Assembly (NCBI GenBank): GCA_030581615.1 | Contig: JAKTTT010000039.1 | Span: 62,001 to 126,000, forward strand | Direction of reading: 5' to 3' | Source: Alloascoidea africana | Lineage: Eukaryota > Ascomycota > Alloascoideomycetes > Alloascoideales > Alloascoideaceae | Length of the DNA stretch: 64,000 bases | Shown: one piece after another, positions 1 to 11,100 of the stretch | Position numbering within the stretch: the stretch's first letter is position 1 | Layout of the letters: every line of letters starts with the position of its first letter | Program-made: the position numbers and the translations under genes | The notes under the pieces: generated by a model | The model's input: the letters and a program-made list of their open reading frames with translations, nothing else | What the model was told of the DNA's origin: nothing | Database searches by the model: none

Positions 1-705
1 TTGAGGGTTTTCACAAAATAGACATTTTTGGTGAAGAATAGAAACAACTATTAACGTTTTTGTGTTTCCTATTAAGGACCAAATTGAAGCCAAACGTTTA
101 CGGCATGTATCTTTTCACAAAAAACATGCATCTATGCATGAAAACATCTCTCCATGGCTAAACATTGCTTCTCTTGAAAGTGCCTAGAAAACCTTCCAAA
201 TTAAGTTATGTTTCCATCTTAAGGCATACAAATCAGAAAATGTTGCTGGCTATCACAACTAGATACTTGGCGGATCGGAATGAATGAAAATGTAGAGCAG
301 AGTATGTAACACACTGAAGAGCAAATTTTTAATGCCTATCTAATGAGCCGGTATCTACCACACCAAACTGTCATATAGACTTGGAGTATTCAGGTATCAA
401 ATATCTTTAAAAGCATCATAGTCCATAAAATGTAATATGCCAGCCTTCATCATAAAATAAACACAAATGAAAGAAACAAGCAAACAAACAAATGAAAATA
501 TAAAAAAGCACAACAAGTATAAGGCGTTTATGAGTTACCATGAAAAGATCACTCACGAAACTTTCATCATATAATACAAGTACAGTGAACATAAAATAGA
601 AACGGAAATCCCATATCATATGGGCGGTGAAAGAACGTTACATTACCGGTTGGACCCAAATATAAAGCATCAAGAGAGAATGAAAAAAGGGGGATAAAGA
701 AAGTA
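1..705. other. Gene-free flank downstream of the LRR gene
   Basis: AT-rich sequence beyond the stop codon of the leucine-rich-repeat gene. Only short open frames occur, none with a recognisable domain. It probably holds the 3' untranslated region and terminator of that gene, but no single signal is convincing. Confidence 0.6.
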
Positions 706-3660
706 TCAACTCAAGATCTTTACACTGTTCGACGATGGTCTTGATGAGGCAGGACTACTGGTACTCCCTGAATCTCTAGAGTTTCCCGTCATCAAGTTAA
801 GTAACCGTGGTTTACTACCGTTTTGGTGGAACTCAAGATCATTTTTAACCCCCTCATTCGAGGTTACAACATAATCTGATTCCGTTAACGAAGGAGACTC
901 AACGCCAGTCGTTAGATTAGATATGGTTGGCGACATGTTGGAATTAGTAACCAAGGTTGTGGTTGTAGGGGCTGCTGCTGTATATTGGGATAAATCTTTC
1001 ACACTGTCACTGTGAACAAGATTAGGATTACTAATGTTTGAAAGCATTGGGATATTCTTCGTCATAAGGTCGATTGAAGGTAAAGGAGAGTCCATTATTG
1101 GCTGTAAAATATCTGCTATAATCTCCTTTTGTCTTTGGTCTAATTCAACCGTTCCTGGTGTGATTAAATGTGAATTGTTACCACCACCACCACCATATCT
1201 AGATGCAATTGATTTTGGTTTGAGTATTTTTTTCGTTCCGGAACGCGGTCGAAAAACCAGAGAATCCTCAGGGTTGAAAATCGACGCCGCCGCCGCCGCC
1301 GCCTGAGTATGTGCTTGAGGTTCCCTAAGTTTGTTTGTGGTCTCAAGAAATTTATCAGAGACAGGGAAACTTTCTTTTATGGGTAAACTCTGTATTTTTT
1401 TCAAATCGGGTTCCTCAATTGCGACATCTGGTTTGGTATTTGATTTTCCTTTAGATGACGTCGTATTATGGCTATCGATAAAGGAAGACTTGGATGGTGG
1501 GATGGTGGGAACCTGCGTGTTGTTGTTATCTGCCTCATTTTGCCCATAATGTCTCCTCGCCACATCATTTGTACTTGGCTTGTCCATAGTATTGGAATCA
1601 TTTAGATTTTTTTTACCCTTGTTATAGATCTTTTCAGCTTGTTCTCTTTTGAATCTCGCCTTCACCGTTGATCGATCGATAAGAGACCTGGATTCAAATA
1701 TCCCCGGTTTGCTTCCATTTATCGTAATATCGCAAGAATATGCAGCATTATTTCTAAAATAGTTGAAAATTGCGGTTCGATAACTTGAGCTTCGCATTTT
1801 CTTAACTGCTGGGTTTCCTTCTATCCACAATTCCCGCAGATGGTTTATCTTACTGGCGAGTTTTTCAATTGATTTTAGTGAGGTCAATTGATTACATCTT
1901 ACATCGAGTTTTTCAATTTTCGGAATACTTGACAATAACTCAACATCACCAAGTTTGTTATGGCTCAGGTTTAATTTCGTCAAGGTATAGAGTGAATTCC
2001 CGGTGCCTTCCAATGCCTGTAAGCTTGAGATTGAATTATGACTAAGGTTCAGCGACTTTAATTTTTTCAAATCAAGGATCGCAGAAGGGAACTCTGAAAT
2101 ACGATTTCGAGATAGATCGAGAGATGTCAAAGAATCGGAAAAGTTTTGAAAGCTCATTGGATTCACACGTGAAATTTCATTCTCTGATAAATTCAAATAA
2201 GCGAGGAAGCGCCATTTGGTTTCTGGTAGATGAGAAGTCGAAGAGCACTTCCCATCGTACTCACATGGGTTGTATCGATCGGTTGAAGAAGAGGTTGAAG
2301 TAAGGAGGCTATAGGTTCTTTCCGTAGAGCGGTTAATGGGCACCGAGGATAAAGAACAGGCTCCCTCCGTGGGGGGCCAATTCTCATCATCACACGGGGG
2401 CAGAATTAACGTTGAAGATCTATTCTTCGTTCGCGTGTGTCTGGTATTGCTTGGCCAACTCTGATCTGAAATTGGGAATGAAGGCGAAGTGGAAACGCTT
2501 AGTCGATGTGCAGCACCGGTACTATTACCCCTAGATCTGTGTGAATTCTTTCTGTTCGGGTTTGCATGGCCAACTGATATCAGAGTAGATTCTCGATGAT
2601 GATGATGATGATGATGAGGATGATAGTGATAGTGATGAGGGGATGGATAGAATGAAGGGCTGATTGAAGAGTAAAGGGTAGGCGTGTAGGAAAACGAAGA
2701 CGGTTTAGGTCCTCTAGGTGATGAGCCCTCATGATAATTAGAAGATGGAATTTGGCTGGACATGTCGTCAAGAACAGCAGTGACCAACAAGTCGTAGGGA
2801 TCATTAAGATGGGCTTTAACAATTGTCAATATTCGTAGTTGTTCCGATAGCACATCCCATCCAAATACCTGTTTAATTTCAAATTGATTTAATTCGAGCA
2901 CGGTCAAATTTTTGAAGCAGTTGAGGGGCACTGCAGTATCAAAAGGGTACTCCTCATAGCCTTCTATCAGTTTTGCTGACCAGTCAGGGGAAAGTCTTAA
3001 GCAGGGTAGTTTGGTGAAGGTTGAGTATATATATTTTGTGTCTGAGATGAGTTTTTGATTTGCTCTTTCAGAATCTTCAGTGCTGGAACTGTACGATCCT
3101 TTGAAAAGTGAGGAAATGTCAAAAACAGATGACATGGTCGACATGATGCTTTTCATGGAGCTAGCTGATCGGATAGAAGCCGAATCTGTATTAGCAGAGT
3201 CTTTAAGTCGCGCTTGCGTGCCTAAAAAAGAAACATAGTTGGAAGGAGTTTCATCCGAATGGAGATCCTCCAGACGAATATTCATGGGTCCAACACAAAT
3301 GTCCATTTCTTCAAACCTATGAAGGAGGAAGAACAGATGGTGCAGTGTCAGCGATAAGCGAACCGGCCTGATCATTGGGAGGCTTCGTCGCTGATGAGAA
3401 CTCTCCGGTTTGAGGGCACTTGAATTCCGTTTATAAGCCAGTATAGCATTGGCGAGCTACAATTGTAACAAACAAAGTTAGAAACACATAATCAAGGCTT
3501 GAAAGGGTGGCTTCGCGGTGAGGAACGCTCCTGTTTGCATCGCCAGTAAACAAATAAAACCACCACAAATCCCCATACATAGGGGGGTGGTGGTGGAAGT
3601 GTTGCACACATTGAGCAAGTAACTCACCTGTTGTTCGTTCGATCTTATGAACCAGGCCAT
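706..3660 (-). CDS. Leucine-rich-repeat protein, STK11IP / S. pombe SPAC926.06c type (two exons)
   Basis: Two exons, 3660..3628 and 3456..706, give 927 residues. The 171-nt intron (3627..3457) has a GTGAGT donor, a TTTCTAAC branch and a TTGTAG acceptor. Exon 1 starts at MAWFIRSNEQQ and joins in frame to LANAILAYKRN. From memory, filamentous-fungal members of this family carry a comparable stretch close to their N-terminus. The ATG at 3375 is therefore probably internal. A conserved block (about 160-245, FKNLTVLELNQFEIKQVFGW) resembles the region before the repeats in human STK11IP. Four or five LRRs of the LxxLxLSxNxIS type follow at about 427-550. The rest is low complexity, with His, Gly and Ala runs and a Ser-rich tail. 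It is probably a cytosolic scaffold; the function in yeasts is not established. I am confident of the family, and fairly confident of exon 1. Confidence 0.8.
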
Positions 3661-3757
3661 GTTGTGGATATACACGTCTCCAGAGCCCGATCGAGCACAT
3701 TTGTAGTTTTTGGGGTCACTTTGGGCCAATCCAGCCCGGGTTCGTAGACTCCTCATC

Positions 3758-3765
3758 TTTATATA
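3758..3765 (-). promoter_or_regulatory. TATA box of the LRR gene
   Basis: TATATAAA on the minus strand lies about 98 nt upstream of the ATG at 3660. This spacing fits yeast TATA-to-start distances for the two-exon model. The next upstream ATG (3756) overlaps the box and would not be transcribed. Confidence 0.5.
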
Positions 3766-5095
3766 GCGGGACAACTTTAGGTCTGTTGTTTATCTATGGA
3801 GCAAGAAATCTGTGTGTGGGGGGAAAGAGAGAACGAGGATAATGTCTAGCAATGGGAGTAGGAATGCTTTGCTCCTCCACAATTAGCAAAGTTTGCGAAT
3901 GGAAATGTCTCGATCTGCCCTGTGGTTTTTTATGTTTTCTTCTCTAAACTAACGGATGGGGATGAAAGGGAAAGAAGAGAAGAGACCGTGGAGAGCTGCC
4001 CAGGAGGAGGAACCCTGCCCTGTCAAAAGCCCCAAGACCCGCTACCCGCTACCCGACCGGGAATAGCGTGCGCTCTGGCAGACCTCAGCCTCAGAGTTAA
4101 AGCGCAAGGTGCAAACCGCTGTGGTCCATGAAGCGATTCGATCCAGATGCTCCAGGGCATGTGCTCGGCCCCTCCGGTGTGCAGAGACAGAAAGCAGCAT
4201 GGGCGGTGGTGGGTTCTTGGATGGAGAATCGGTTTCAGGGCTAGTGGAGCCGAAAGGGCCACAGTTTAAGCTCAAACCGAAACTGCAAACAAGAACGTCT
4301 TTCGAGGCTGTCCCGGGTCTCTGACAGCTGGAGAGATCCGCGGCCAGTGAGAATAGCAAGAGCTGGAGACCGGTAAAGCACTGGAGCTTTGACACAGGTC
4401 TTTCGATACCGGCCCCAGAGGCGGAGATACGCTCGGCGGCTCGTGTTTGTCATGCGGTTTTCCAATAGGTCTGCGCTCCATCGATAAAGCCAGACGAAAA
4501 GTGAAAAGTGGCAATGGAGCAGGCATTCTGTGCAAAGCTTGTTGGGCAGACCCGTTTCTCTTCACCGTCATCGTCATCGCTTGTGGAGGGCAGATCTGGC
4601 GCCTTTTCGCCTCAGCCATTGACATTGGATTGGATCGGTCCCGATGAGTACGTCTTGCCAGAGCTCGAAGTTGAATTTAAACGGGAACAATCCTTGGGGT
4701 TTCTAGACATCATGTCCCGGCTCTGGCTTCTACAATCGCTGAGAGGGTTCTCCTGTCCTGGTCGAGAAATTGGGTTTGGTCGCTGCTATGATGTCATGGG
4801 TCTGATCCCAAAAAAGGCGGCAGCGATCATCGTGACCGATTTTTTTCTAATTCGTCTATCTACTTCATTTTTCACGCTGACCGGGTATTTCATAAAGAGA
4901 AAGAGAACCTTCAAAATGCCACAGTGTTAAATAAATACTATATACGATAGAAAAAGGACACAAAAGTAGAACGGATAAAAGAAAAAAGATAAAAGAAAAA
5001 AGAAAGCACAGGCGCAAATCAATTGTAGGAGTAGCGATTAGTAGTAATATTGAGATTAAAGAAAGAATAAGCTGACAGACTACCTATGGATTAAA
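3766..5095. other. Gene-free stretch with higher GC content
   Basis: This stretch lies between the LRR promoter and the stop of the Ser/Gln-rich gene. It is visibly richer in G and C than most intergenic DNA here, so it holds several overlapping open frames on both strands. The longest runs 4514..4930 on the plus strand (138 codons from the first ATG). None shows a domain, a repeat or a believable splice pattern. The first part is probably promoter sequence and the last part the 3' end of the neighbouring gene. Confidence 0.5.
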
Positions 5096-6718
5096 TCAAG
5101 CATACTGGTGGAGACTCTCAGAGCTCGCGTTCCTTATGCTGTTTGGAGCAATCGCCATGATCGATGCGTTCGTGTCCAGGCTCTTCCTGCGGCGGTTGTG
5201 CGAGGAGGAGGCCAGCGTTATGATGGAGGCGTCGTCGATGGTGCCCTGGGCCGTGAACATGGACGAGATCACCGTCGCACTGGTCGACGCGCCATCGGCG
5301 TCATTGGAGAAAATCGAGGTCGAGAAGGTCGAGTAGGTCGTGGCCGAGATCGTCGAGGACCGGGACAGCGAGCGAGGAATGTGAACGGGATTTATTCTCG
5401 CCTGTTGTTGTTGTTGCTGCTGCTGCTGCTGCTGGCCCTGGCGGTCTTGTCTCTCCTGCTGTTGGAGCTGTCTCTCCTGTTGCTGCTGAAGCTGTTGCTG
5501 CTGCTGCTGAAGCTGCTGCTGCTGGGTGGTCCGCTTGAAGTACGAGTAGGTCGAGTATGAGTCCCGGCTCTCGTCTTCCTCTGCTTCGTCGTCCTCGTCC
5601 TCGTCGGAAGGCGTCCGGGGGCCTCCAGGCTGCACCGCGCCGCCGCCACAGAAGACTCCAGATGGTGCCCCTTCGCCTAGCGATGCCGCCGCCAGCTCGT
5701 AATACTCGCCGCCGACACCGCGCACGCCTGTCAACGAAGCGTTCGTATAGTCCTCCTCCTGCTCGGTGGACCCGCCGTGCCCTGAAGATGAAACCGACGG
5801 ATATCTAATAGGGCTGTGCCGCTCCTCAACGGGGTCGCCAAAACTGACACTGAACACCGCTTGTGGTCTTTCCAGTGTCGTGGATTCATCGGAGTGCTCG
5901 CCTCTCGACTCCACAGAACTGGTAACAAACGGCTGGATGGGCGAATTCAGTCGCACAGGAGAGTCGGGACACTCATCCGAAGCAATGTCTGATGTTGGTG
6001 TTACGCTTCGTTGATGAATAAGTATGGATCTGGGTTTCGTGGACTGTTGTTCTTCGTCATCGGGAATGTCGTTCTGCACGGCTCGTGCCTGTTTCCCCTT
6101 TGCCTTTAGAGAATAGCTATGTAGTTTGATATTCGCACTGGACTGGGACTTTGAAATTGTTCGTGTAACTTTGTAGTCCCCATCCATACCGCTGTCATGG
6201 CTTCCCCAACTCGTGTCGCAATCCTGCTCATGTCCGTGCTCTGAACACTGGCTATGGCTTCTCTGCTTGATGCTCAGTCGTCTCTGATGCACTCGATGGC
6301 CAGATTGTGGGCCGTGGTTGTGTGTATGGCAGTGGCGGTTGCCATTATTATTATTATTGTTCTTGCCGTGGTGCGACATTCCTTCCTGTCTTGAAGGCCC
6401 CAACGAGACACTTGCCACACGCCGGCCTCTGGGACTGGTGCCAGGTATCCCCGTAGACAGCTTTTTGCCTGCTCCCGTATTCCCAGTCGTGCTTGCAACC
6501 AGCTTCTTGACCCACGAAAAACGGCCTCCTGTGCGCGTGACCCGCGGCTCATTCGTTGGAGAAGAACTGTTACTGGTAGCCGCTGTTGAATGGGAAGATC
6601 CGGGAGTGTTCATAGCAGTTGACCGAGGGCTGTTGGAAGCGGTCGACCTCGAGATAGAAGGCGGATTCGGAAACAGGCCTCGCGGACGCGAAGAAGCGGG
6701 TTGTGAAGTCCCACTCAT
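5096..6718 (-). CDS. Ser/Gln-rich protein with a conserved fungal C-terminal motif
   Basis: A 540-residue protein without a recognised catalytic domain. The N-terminal 90 residues are Ser/Thr/Pro-rich and end in GGRFSWVKKLVAS. A His/Asn-rich stretch, an acidic patch (DEDEDDEAEEDES) and a long glutamine region (about 395-440) follow. The last 60 residues contain IDDASIITLASSSHNRRRKS and LDTNASIMAIAPNSI. I remember similar text (ASVLTLASSSKRRRR.S.DT.AS.RALAP) from fungal proteins often mislabelled as polycystin channels. There are no membrane segments, so the channel label would not fit. The function is unknown. Basic RRRKS and many SP/TP sites suggest phosphorylation. It is transcribed divergently from PNO1. 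Confidence 0.75.
   Translation of the reverse strand: MSGTSQPASSRPRGLFPNPPSISRSTASNSPRSTAMNTPGSSHSTAATSNSSSPTNEPRVTRTGGRFSWVKKLVASTTGNTGAGKKLSTGIPGTSPRGRRVASVSLGPSRQEGMSHHGKNNNNNNGNRHCHTHNHGPQSGHRVHQRRLSIKQRSHSQCSEHGHEQDCDTSWGSHDSGMDGDYKVTRTISKSQSSANIKLHSYSLKAKGKQARAVQNDIPDDEEQQSTKPRSILIHQRSVTPTSDIASDECPDSPVRLNSPIQPFVTSSVESRGEHSDESTTLERPQAVFSVSFGDPVEERHSPIRYPSVSSSGHGGSTEQEEDYTNASLTGVRGVGGEYYELAAASLGEGAPSGVFCGGGAVQPGGPRTPSDEDEDDEAEEDESRDSYSTYSYFKRTTQQQQLQQQQQQLQQQQERQLQQQERQDRQGQQQQQQQQQQQARINPVHIPRSLSRSSTISATTYSTFSTSIFSNDADGASTSATVISSMFTAQGTIDDASIITLASSSHNRRRKSLDTNASIMAIAPNSIRNASSESLHQYA
5404..5526 (-). repeat. CAG/CAA repeat tract coding polyglutamine
   Basis: CTG and TTG triplets on the plus strand, read as CAG and CAA on the coding strand, are interrupted by Leu, Glu and Arg codons. 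They give a Q-rich segment of about 40 residues. The mix of CAG and CAA and the interruptions suggest an old tract rather than a recent pure expansion. Confidence 0.8.
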
Positions 6719-7369
6719 TAGTCAAGCTAACGGTGGTGTGCTTAAGTGAATATATAGTCTGGGGCTTTTTTTTTTCGTACTACTGCTGGTGGACAAGATG
6801 TGGCAGTATCAAACAAGTCAACCCCCGCAAAAATTGCTGCAAAAATAAGCCTGGACCTGCTGTTTGCAAACTCTGATACAGGAGAAGTTGGATCTGGACC
6901 CGAGTCTCAAAAGGCTATTCAAAACGGGGAGATGGGGGAGGCAAGAGAAATGGAAATGGCGGCGTAGTAGTGTACAAACAAGGCTGAAGAGGAAGAGTGT
7001 GTGTTTGAGAAAAAAGATTATATGCTCTAAGGACAGAGACCATGTGTGCATTTGTAGAATCAGCACACTCAGCACGGGAATCTACGCTCTGGGCTCGCCC
7101 ACTTCGGTTCTGCGCCGTCTCTATCTAGCCACATATCTATCTATCTGTCTATCTATCGGCCATATCGAGCCACGGAACGTCGCTGCTTTCTTCAACAAGC
7201 TGGTGGTGGTCTTTGCCTGGAGCGAAGACCATCTGCTGGTCTGATAGTTACGGCCATAACCCGCCGCAGGCGTATGTTTCAGCACGCATCTTTCCTCACA
7301 TTTTTGGTACATCTGAAAAAAAAAAAAAAAAAAATTGAGAAGAGACCCTCCCATCAAAAGCAACCAGAA
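6719..7369. promoter_or_regulatory. Divergent promoter between the Ser/Gln-rich gene and PNO1
   Basis: About 650 nt separates two divergent starts. A TATATATT-like element on the minus strand (6749..6756) sits only about 31 nt from the minus-strand ATG, which is close for yeast. Near PNO1 there is a (TATC)n tract (about 7120..7157) and an A19 run (7316..7334) that ends 35 nt before the PNO1 ATG. Such poly(dA) tracts commonly exclude nucleosomes in yeast promoters. Confidence 0.55.
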
Positions 7370-8176
7370 ATGGCAGCGCCCACAGCACTAAAGCAAACTG
7401 CTCCCGCGGTACCAAGTCAGGAGGAGCCTGCGGTTGACACAGACACTGCTATGCAGGACGATGACGTTCTGATCGACATGTCTGGGCAAGCTGATGAAGA
7501 CCCGAACGCAATGAATCAAGACAATGATGAACCAAAAGGCCCCACGCCGAGCGAAGAAATGAAAGGGGTTGTGCTAGATGAAGAAGGAAGACCCCATTTC
7601 TCATCTGCTGCAAAGTCCGGAACGAAAGTGAAAATCGAAAATCGAAAAATACCTATCCCACCTCATCGCATGTCTCCACTACGAAGCAGTTGGATGAAAA
7701 TATACCCTCCACTTGTTGAGCACCTAAAGCTCCAAGTCCGCATGAATACAAGGGCAAAAGCTGTTGAACTCCGAACATGTAGACAAACAACAGATCCCGG
7801 TGCACTTCAAAAGGGTGCCGATTTTATAAAAGCCTTCAGTCTAGGCTTTGATGTGGATGATTCAATTGCACTACTACGGTTGGAAGACTTGTATCTCGAG
7901 ACTTTTGAAATTAAAGATGTAAAACCTTTGGAAGGTGACCATGCCAGTCGAGCTATTGGAAGAATTGCGGGTAAAGACGGCCGTACCAAATTTGCAATTG
8001 AGAATGCCACTCGAACGAGGATTGTTCTTGCTGATTCCAAAATTCATATACTGGGTGGTTATGAAAATACAAGACTTGCCAGACGGGCGGTTTCCACGCT
8101 GATTCTTGGTTCTCCTCCTGGTAAAGTTTACGGGAATTTGAGAAACGTTGCATCGAGAATGAAGGAGAGATATTGA
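7370..8176 (+). CDS. PNO1: Pno1/Dim2, KH-domain 40S ribosome assembly factor
   Basis: 268 residues, close to S. cerevisiae Pno1 (274). The protein begins MAAPTALKQ, matching the MVAPTALKK start of the yeast protein. For this reason I reject the longer frame from 7274, which reads through the A19 tract. The N-terminal 85 residues are acidic and variable. From IPPHRMSPLRSSWMKIYPPL onward the sequence is nearly identical to the family. The C-terminal KH domain holds GRIAGKDGRTKFAIENATRT and IHILGGYENTR, ending in SRMKERY. Pno1 binds the 3' region of 18S pre-rRNA near site D, partners Nob1 and supports the Dim1 dimethylase in the nucleolus and pre-40S particles. No intron is seen. Confidence 0.97.
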   Translation: MAAPTALKQTAPAVPSQEEPAVDTDTAMQDDDVLIDMSGQADEDPNAMNQDNDEPKGPTPSEEMKGVVLDEEGRPHFSSAAKSGTKVKIENRKIPIPPHRMSPLRSSWMKIYPPLVEHLKLQVRMNTRAKAVELRTCRQTTDPGALQKGADFIKAFSLGFDVDDSIALLRLEDLYLETFEIKDVKPLEGDHASRAIGRIAGKDGRTKFAIENATRTRIVLADSKIHILGGYENTRLARRAVSTLILGSPPGKVYGNLRNVASRMKERY

Positions 8177-11100
8177 AATGAAATAATACATTAGAGGATT
8201 ATCACTGTGGAGTAGTCTAGTTTATGCTTTTTGGCTTTAATTATTATCCTTTGGTTTGGCCTTTCTTTATCATAGACAACAAAGATGTTGCTCTTTACCG
8301 AATGTTATTGCGACACTTGGAGTATATGAAGAGCTCAAGCGTTGTGTTAAAAACAGACCAGAACCTCCAGCTACGTTGCGAATAGTTTGCAAAGGCCCTG
8401 TTCCTGATTCAATAAATTAATATATAATGGGAAATTGAGGACACGTCTTGTTGTATTGGCTAGTATTCTTGTCGATAGATAACACTTGTATTACTTAGAT
8501 TTCAGCAATTGGAGTTCCTGCTCACTTCGGTCTTGTAAGAAGGCAAGGAGGTTATAAACGTTAGTGAATGATGCTCAAACAAGAGAGATTTCCAAGTATT
8601 ACAATGACATTAACCGTACAGCTTACAGTTTATCGAGATGAGTTTGTATGAATGCCATGGTCAAAATCTCTATCCTCCAGGTTCTTGTTCTTGTTCTTGT
8701 CTGTGGTTCCTAATTCGTCCGCTGAATTTCCAATGTTGGCTCCTTTGATTCCTCTTGTGAAGACTCCATTTGTTCTTCTGTAATCTCACAAGTCTTTGGA
8801 TCAGCTAGGGTTTTACTTTGCTGAAGCAATTTACTGAGTTAATCAAGCCCCTGTGTCACCGTCTACAGAATCGTTATTGATTTGACTCCAACAGTCAGTC
8901 GGAAACAATGGCCAATAGCAAAGCAATAAGTGATTTTGAATGTCTACAGCAAGACTCTTGATTTTATCGAGGCTTTTGACACAAACTGATCGGTCAGAAA
9001 AACAACGAGAGCTTCTGGATGTAATGAAATTTGATGGTTACTTGTTCTTATTGGTCATAGGACAGGATCTTCACTAGCTTCTTTCTTTCCTACCAGGCTT
9101 AGCTGGGTCTAAGCTTTAATAACACTGCAATAATGGAATGTTCACCACCAAATACAATTCTTTTAGCAAGATTTCATTGCAAAATAACACTCTAGATTCT
9201 GTTAAGCTGAAGGGCGACCCAAATCTCAGCTGATTAAACAGTAAGATGCCCTGAAAGTTGGTCAGAATCTAAACAAGCACTGCCATCTTTGGATCAGATG
9301 TTTTCGAAATAAATTCCGGGATTAGAAATATCCAGATCCTCGTTTTAGTTGAGCTCTAGAGTATTTCGGAATAAACGATGTTGGCGGATAACAGAGACAC
9401 AGCATTGGAATTGAAATACTCTTTCTTTATTCGTGGAATATTATCACAGAACACTGCCTCAGGTTATACTTATTTGGGGGGAGGGAATAACCCTTTTCTC
9501 CATAATTGGTGAAATTGGTTTTTCTACTCTACACGACATGGGAACTATTAACAGCATTACAAAAAAGTAAAAATAACTTTTTATAAATAAAGATCTATTA
9601 ACAACAGAAACACTGATTCCTCTACTATACTTTGGAATACAAAATTGAAATCCATACCATTCGAAGCAAAGTCCACCTAGCTTGCAATTTTGTTGAAAAA
9701 TGTCACCTGAATTAGGATGAAAATCTTTCCACTAAGAAGAAACAGTTTTAATAAAAGAATAGTATGAAACTTAATTAAATGTGGCTTAGTGTTTTTTTGT
9801 TCATTCGAAGATCTCATACTTGCGTTTAACAGGATACATTTGAAAAACAGTCACTTAGCAACAAATATGAGTATTCTTTTAGGACAGAGGGGTGTCTTCT
9901 TAGACGCTGAGGAGCTTATCTACCTTCTAATGTTTTGAAATATTTCTGAAGTATGAGAGTGAGACAGTAGAAGTTTCGGGAGCCCATATATATTGCTCCA
10001 ACTTTTAATTTAGGTACTCTTCTTAAATATCACTTTTTACCTCAGATTATATCAATAAAAACCAGTCATAGTGCTGAAATAACGAAATCTTACGCCAAAA
10101 TGCGTAGAACCTTCTGGGAAATGTAGTATGTTGATGGTAGCAAACCCTATGAAAGGAATATTGAGTAACACATGCTAGAAAGTGGATCGGGTTTTTGATC
10201 TTGAGTCTCCTTCTCAGATTTCTACTTTTACTCTCATTTTTATTCAATCTATTCGATATGTTCATTACAACACTTTAGTTAATGATTACTCTTATCCCAT
10301 TCGTCAGGTAAGCACAGAACTTGCTACAGTATTCGTTTGCTGTTTTCTCTAGTTATCTAGCTAGCTTGTGTGGCTAATGGGAAATATCAAGACATTATTC
10401 TCACACTCCTTCTATACTTGCTAACTGTTTTTCTTAAAACTTGAAGACGTATTCATGTTTGTTGTTTGACACTGAGATCTGGTCTAAATTCATTTCATGT
10501 TTGGTCCTCATACAGAGTTATAACCAGGAAGAAAACACCAAAAAGCATGACCTTATAATACCTTAAACTATTCACTCCTCATAAGTCTAAGATATGTATC
10601 TTAAAAAGCTATTCGCTGATATAGACTTGGGAAGCTTCATTCAGACGAAAGTCACCTTAACAATAAAACACGCCGTAATCTTTTGTATTTCTTCACAACT
10701 TGCTAATCATGCTATAAACTTGATTTATGCAGTGCTCGCGGCTATTTATGGGGATCAACAGGAAGAAACGTAATCAAAAAATGGGGTTTGTCAGAGTTTA
10801 GTCATGTTATAACACATGCAAGACGCCATGGAATTGGCCATGCAAGCAGTTGGTAATAGTTTCCTCTCTATTGTGTCCCCTCATATATTACAGAGAAGCA
10901 AAAAACACTAGAGAAACGCTTTGAGATTAAAAGCAATCCTCACCAAAGACTTGATCTACATTTCAAAATCAGTTACATATTCTCCCACCGACTTTTCCAC
11001 GGAAAGAATACCAGTGCTCCTCATCTAAAAAAAACTTGATCTTGATCGGATCATTTCCAAAAAATATTCCTATTCCTTTAATAGATTCTTGGCATAGCAT

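Noticed and set aside
3431-3774. 89- and 98-codon minus-strand frames as separate genes
   Set aside because: One contains the true exon 1 of the LRR gene; the remainder is intron and promoter sequence.
7274-7369. N-terminal extension of PNO1
   Set aside because: It reads through the A19 tract as lysines, and the family starts at M-x-APTALK, which matches the ATG at 7370.
10282-10588. Spliced mini-gene (GTAAGC donor, TGCTAAC branch) of 46 codons
   Set aside because: One junction alone in AT-rich DNA, an AAG acceptor and no recognisable product; too easily chance.
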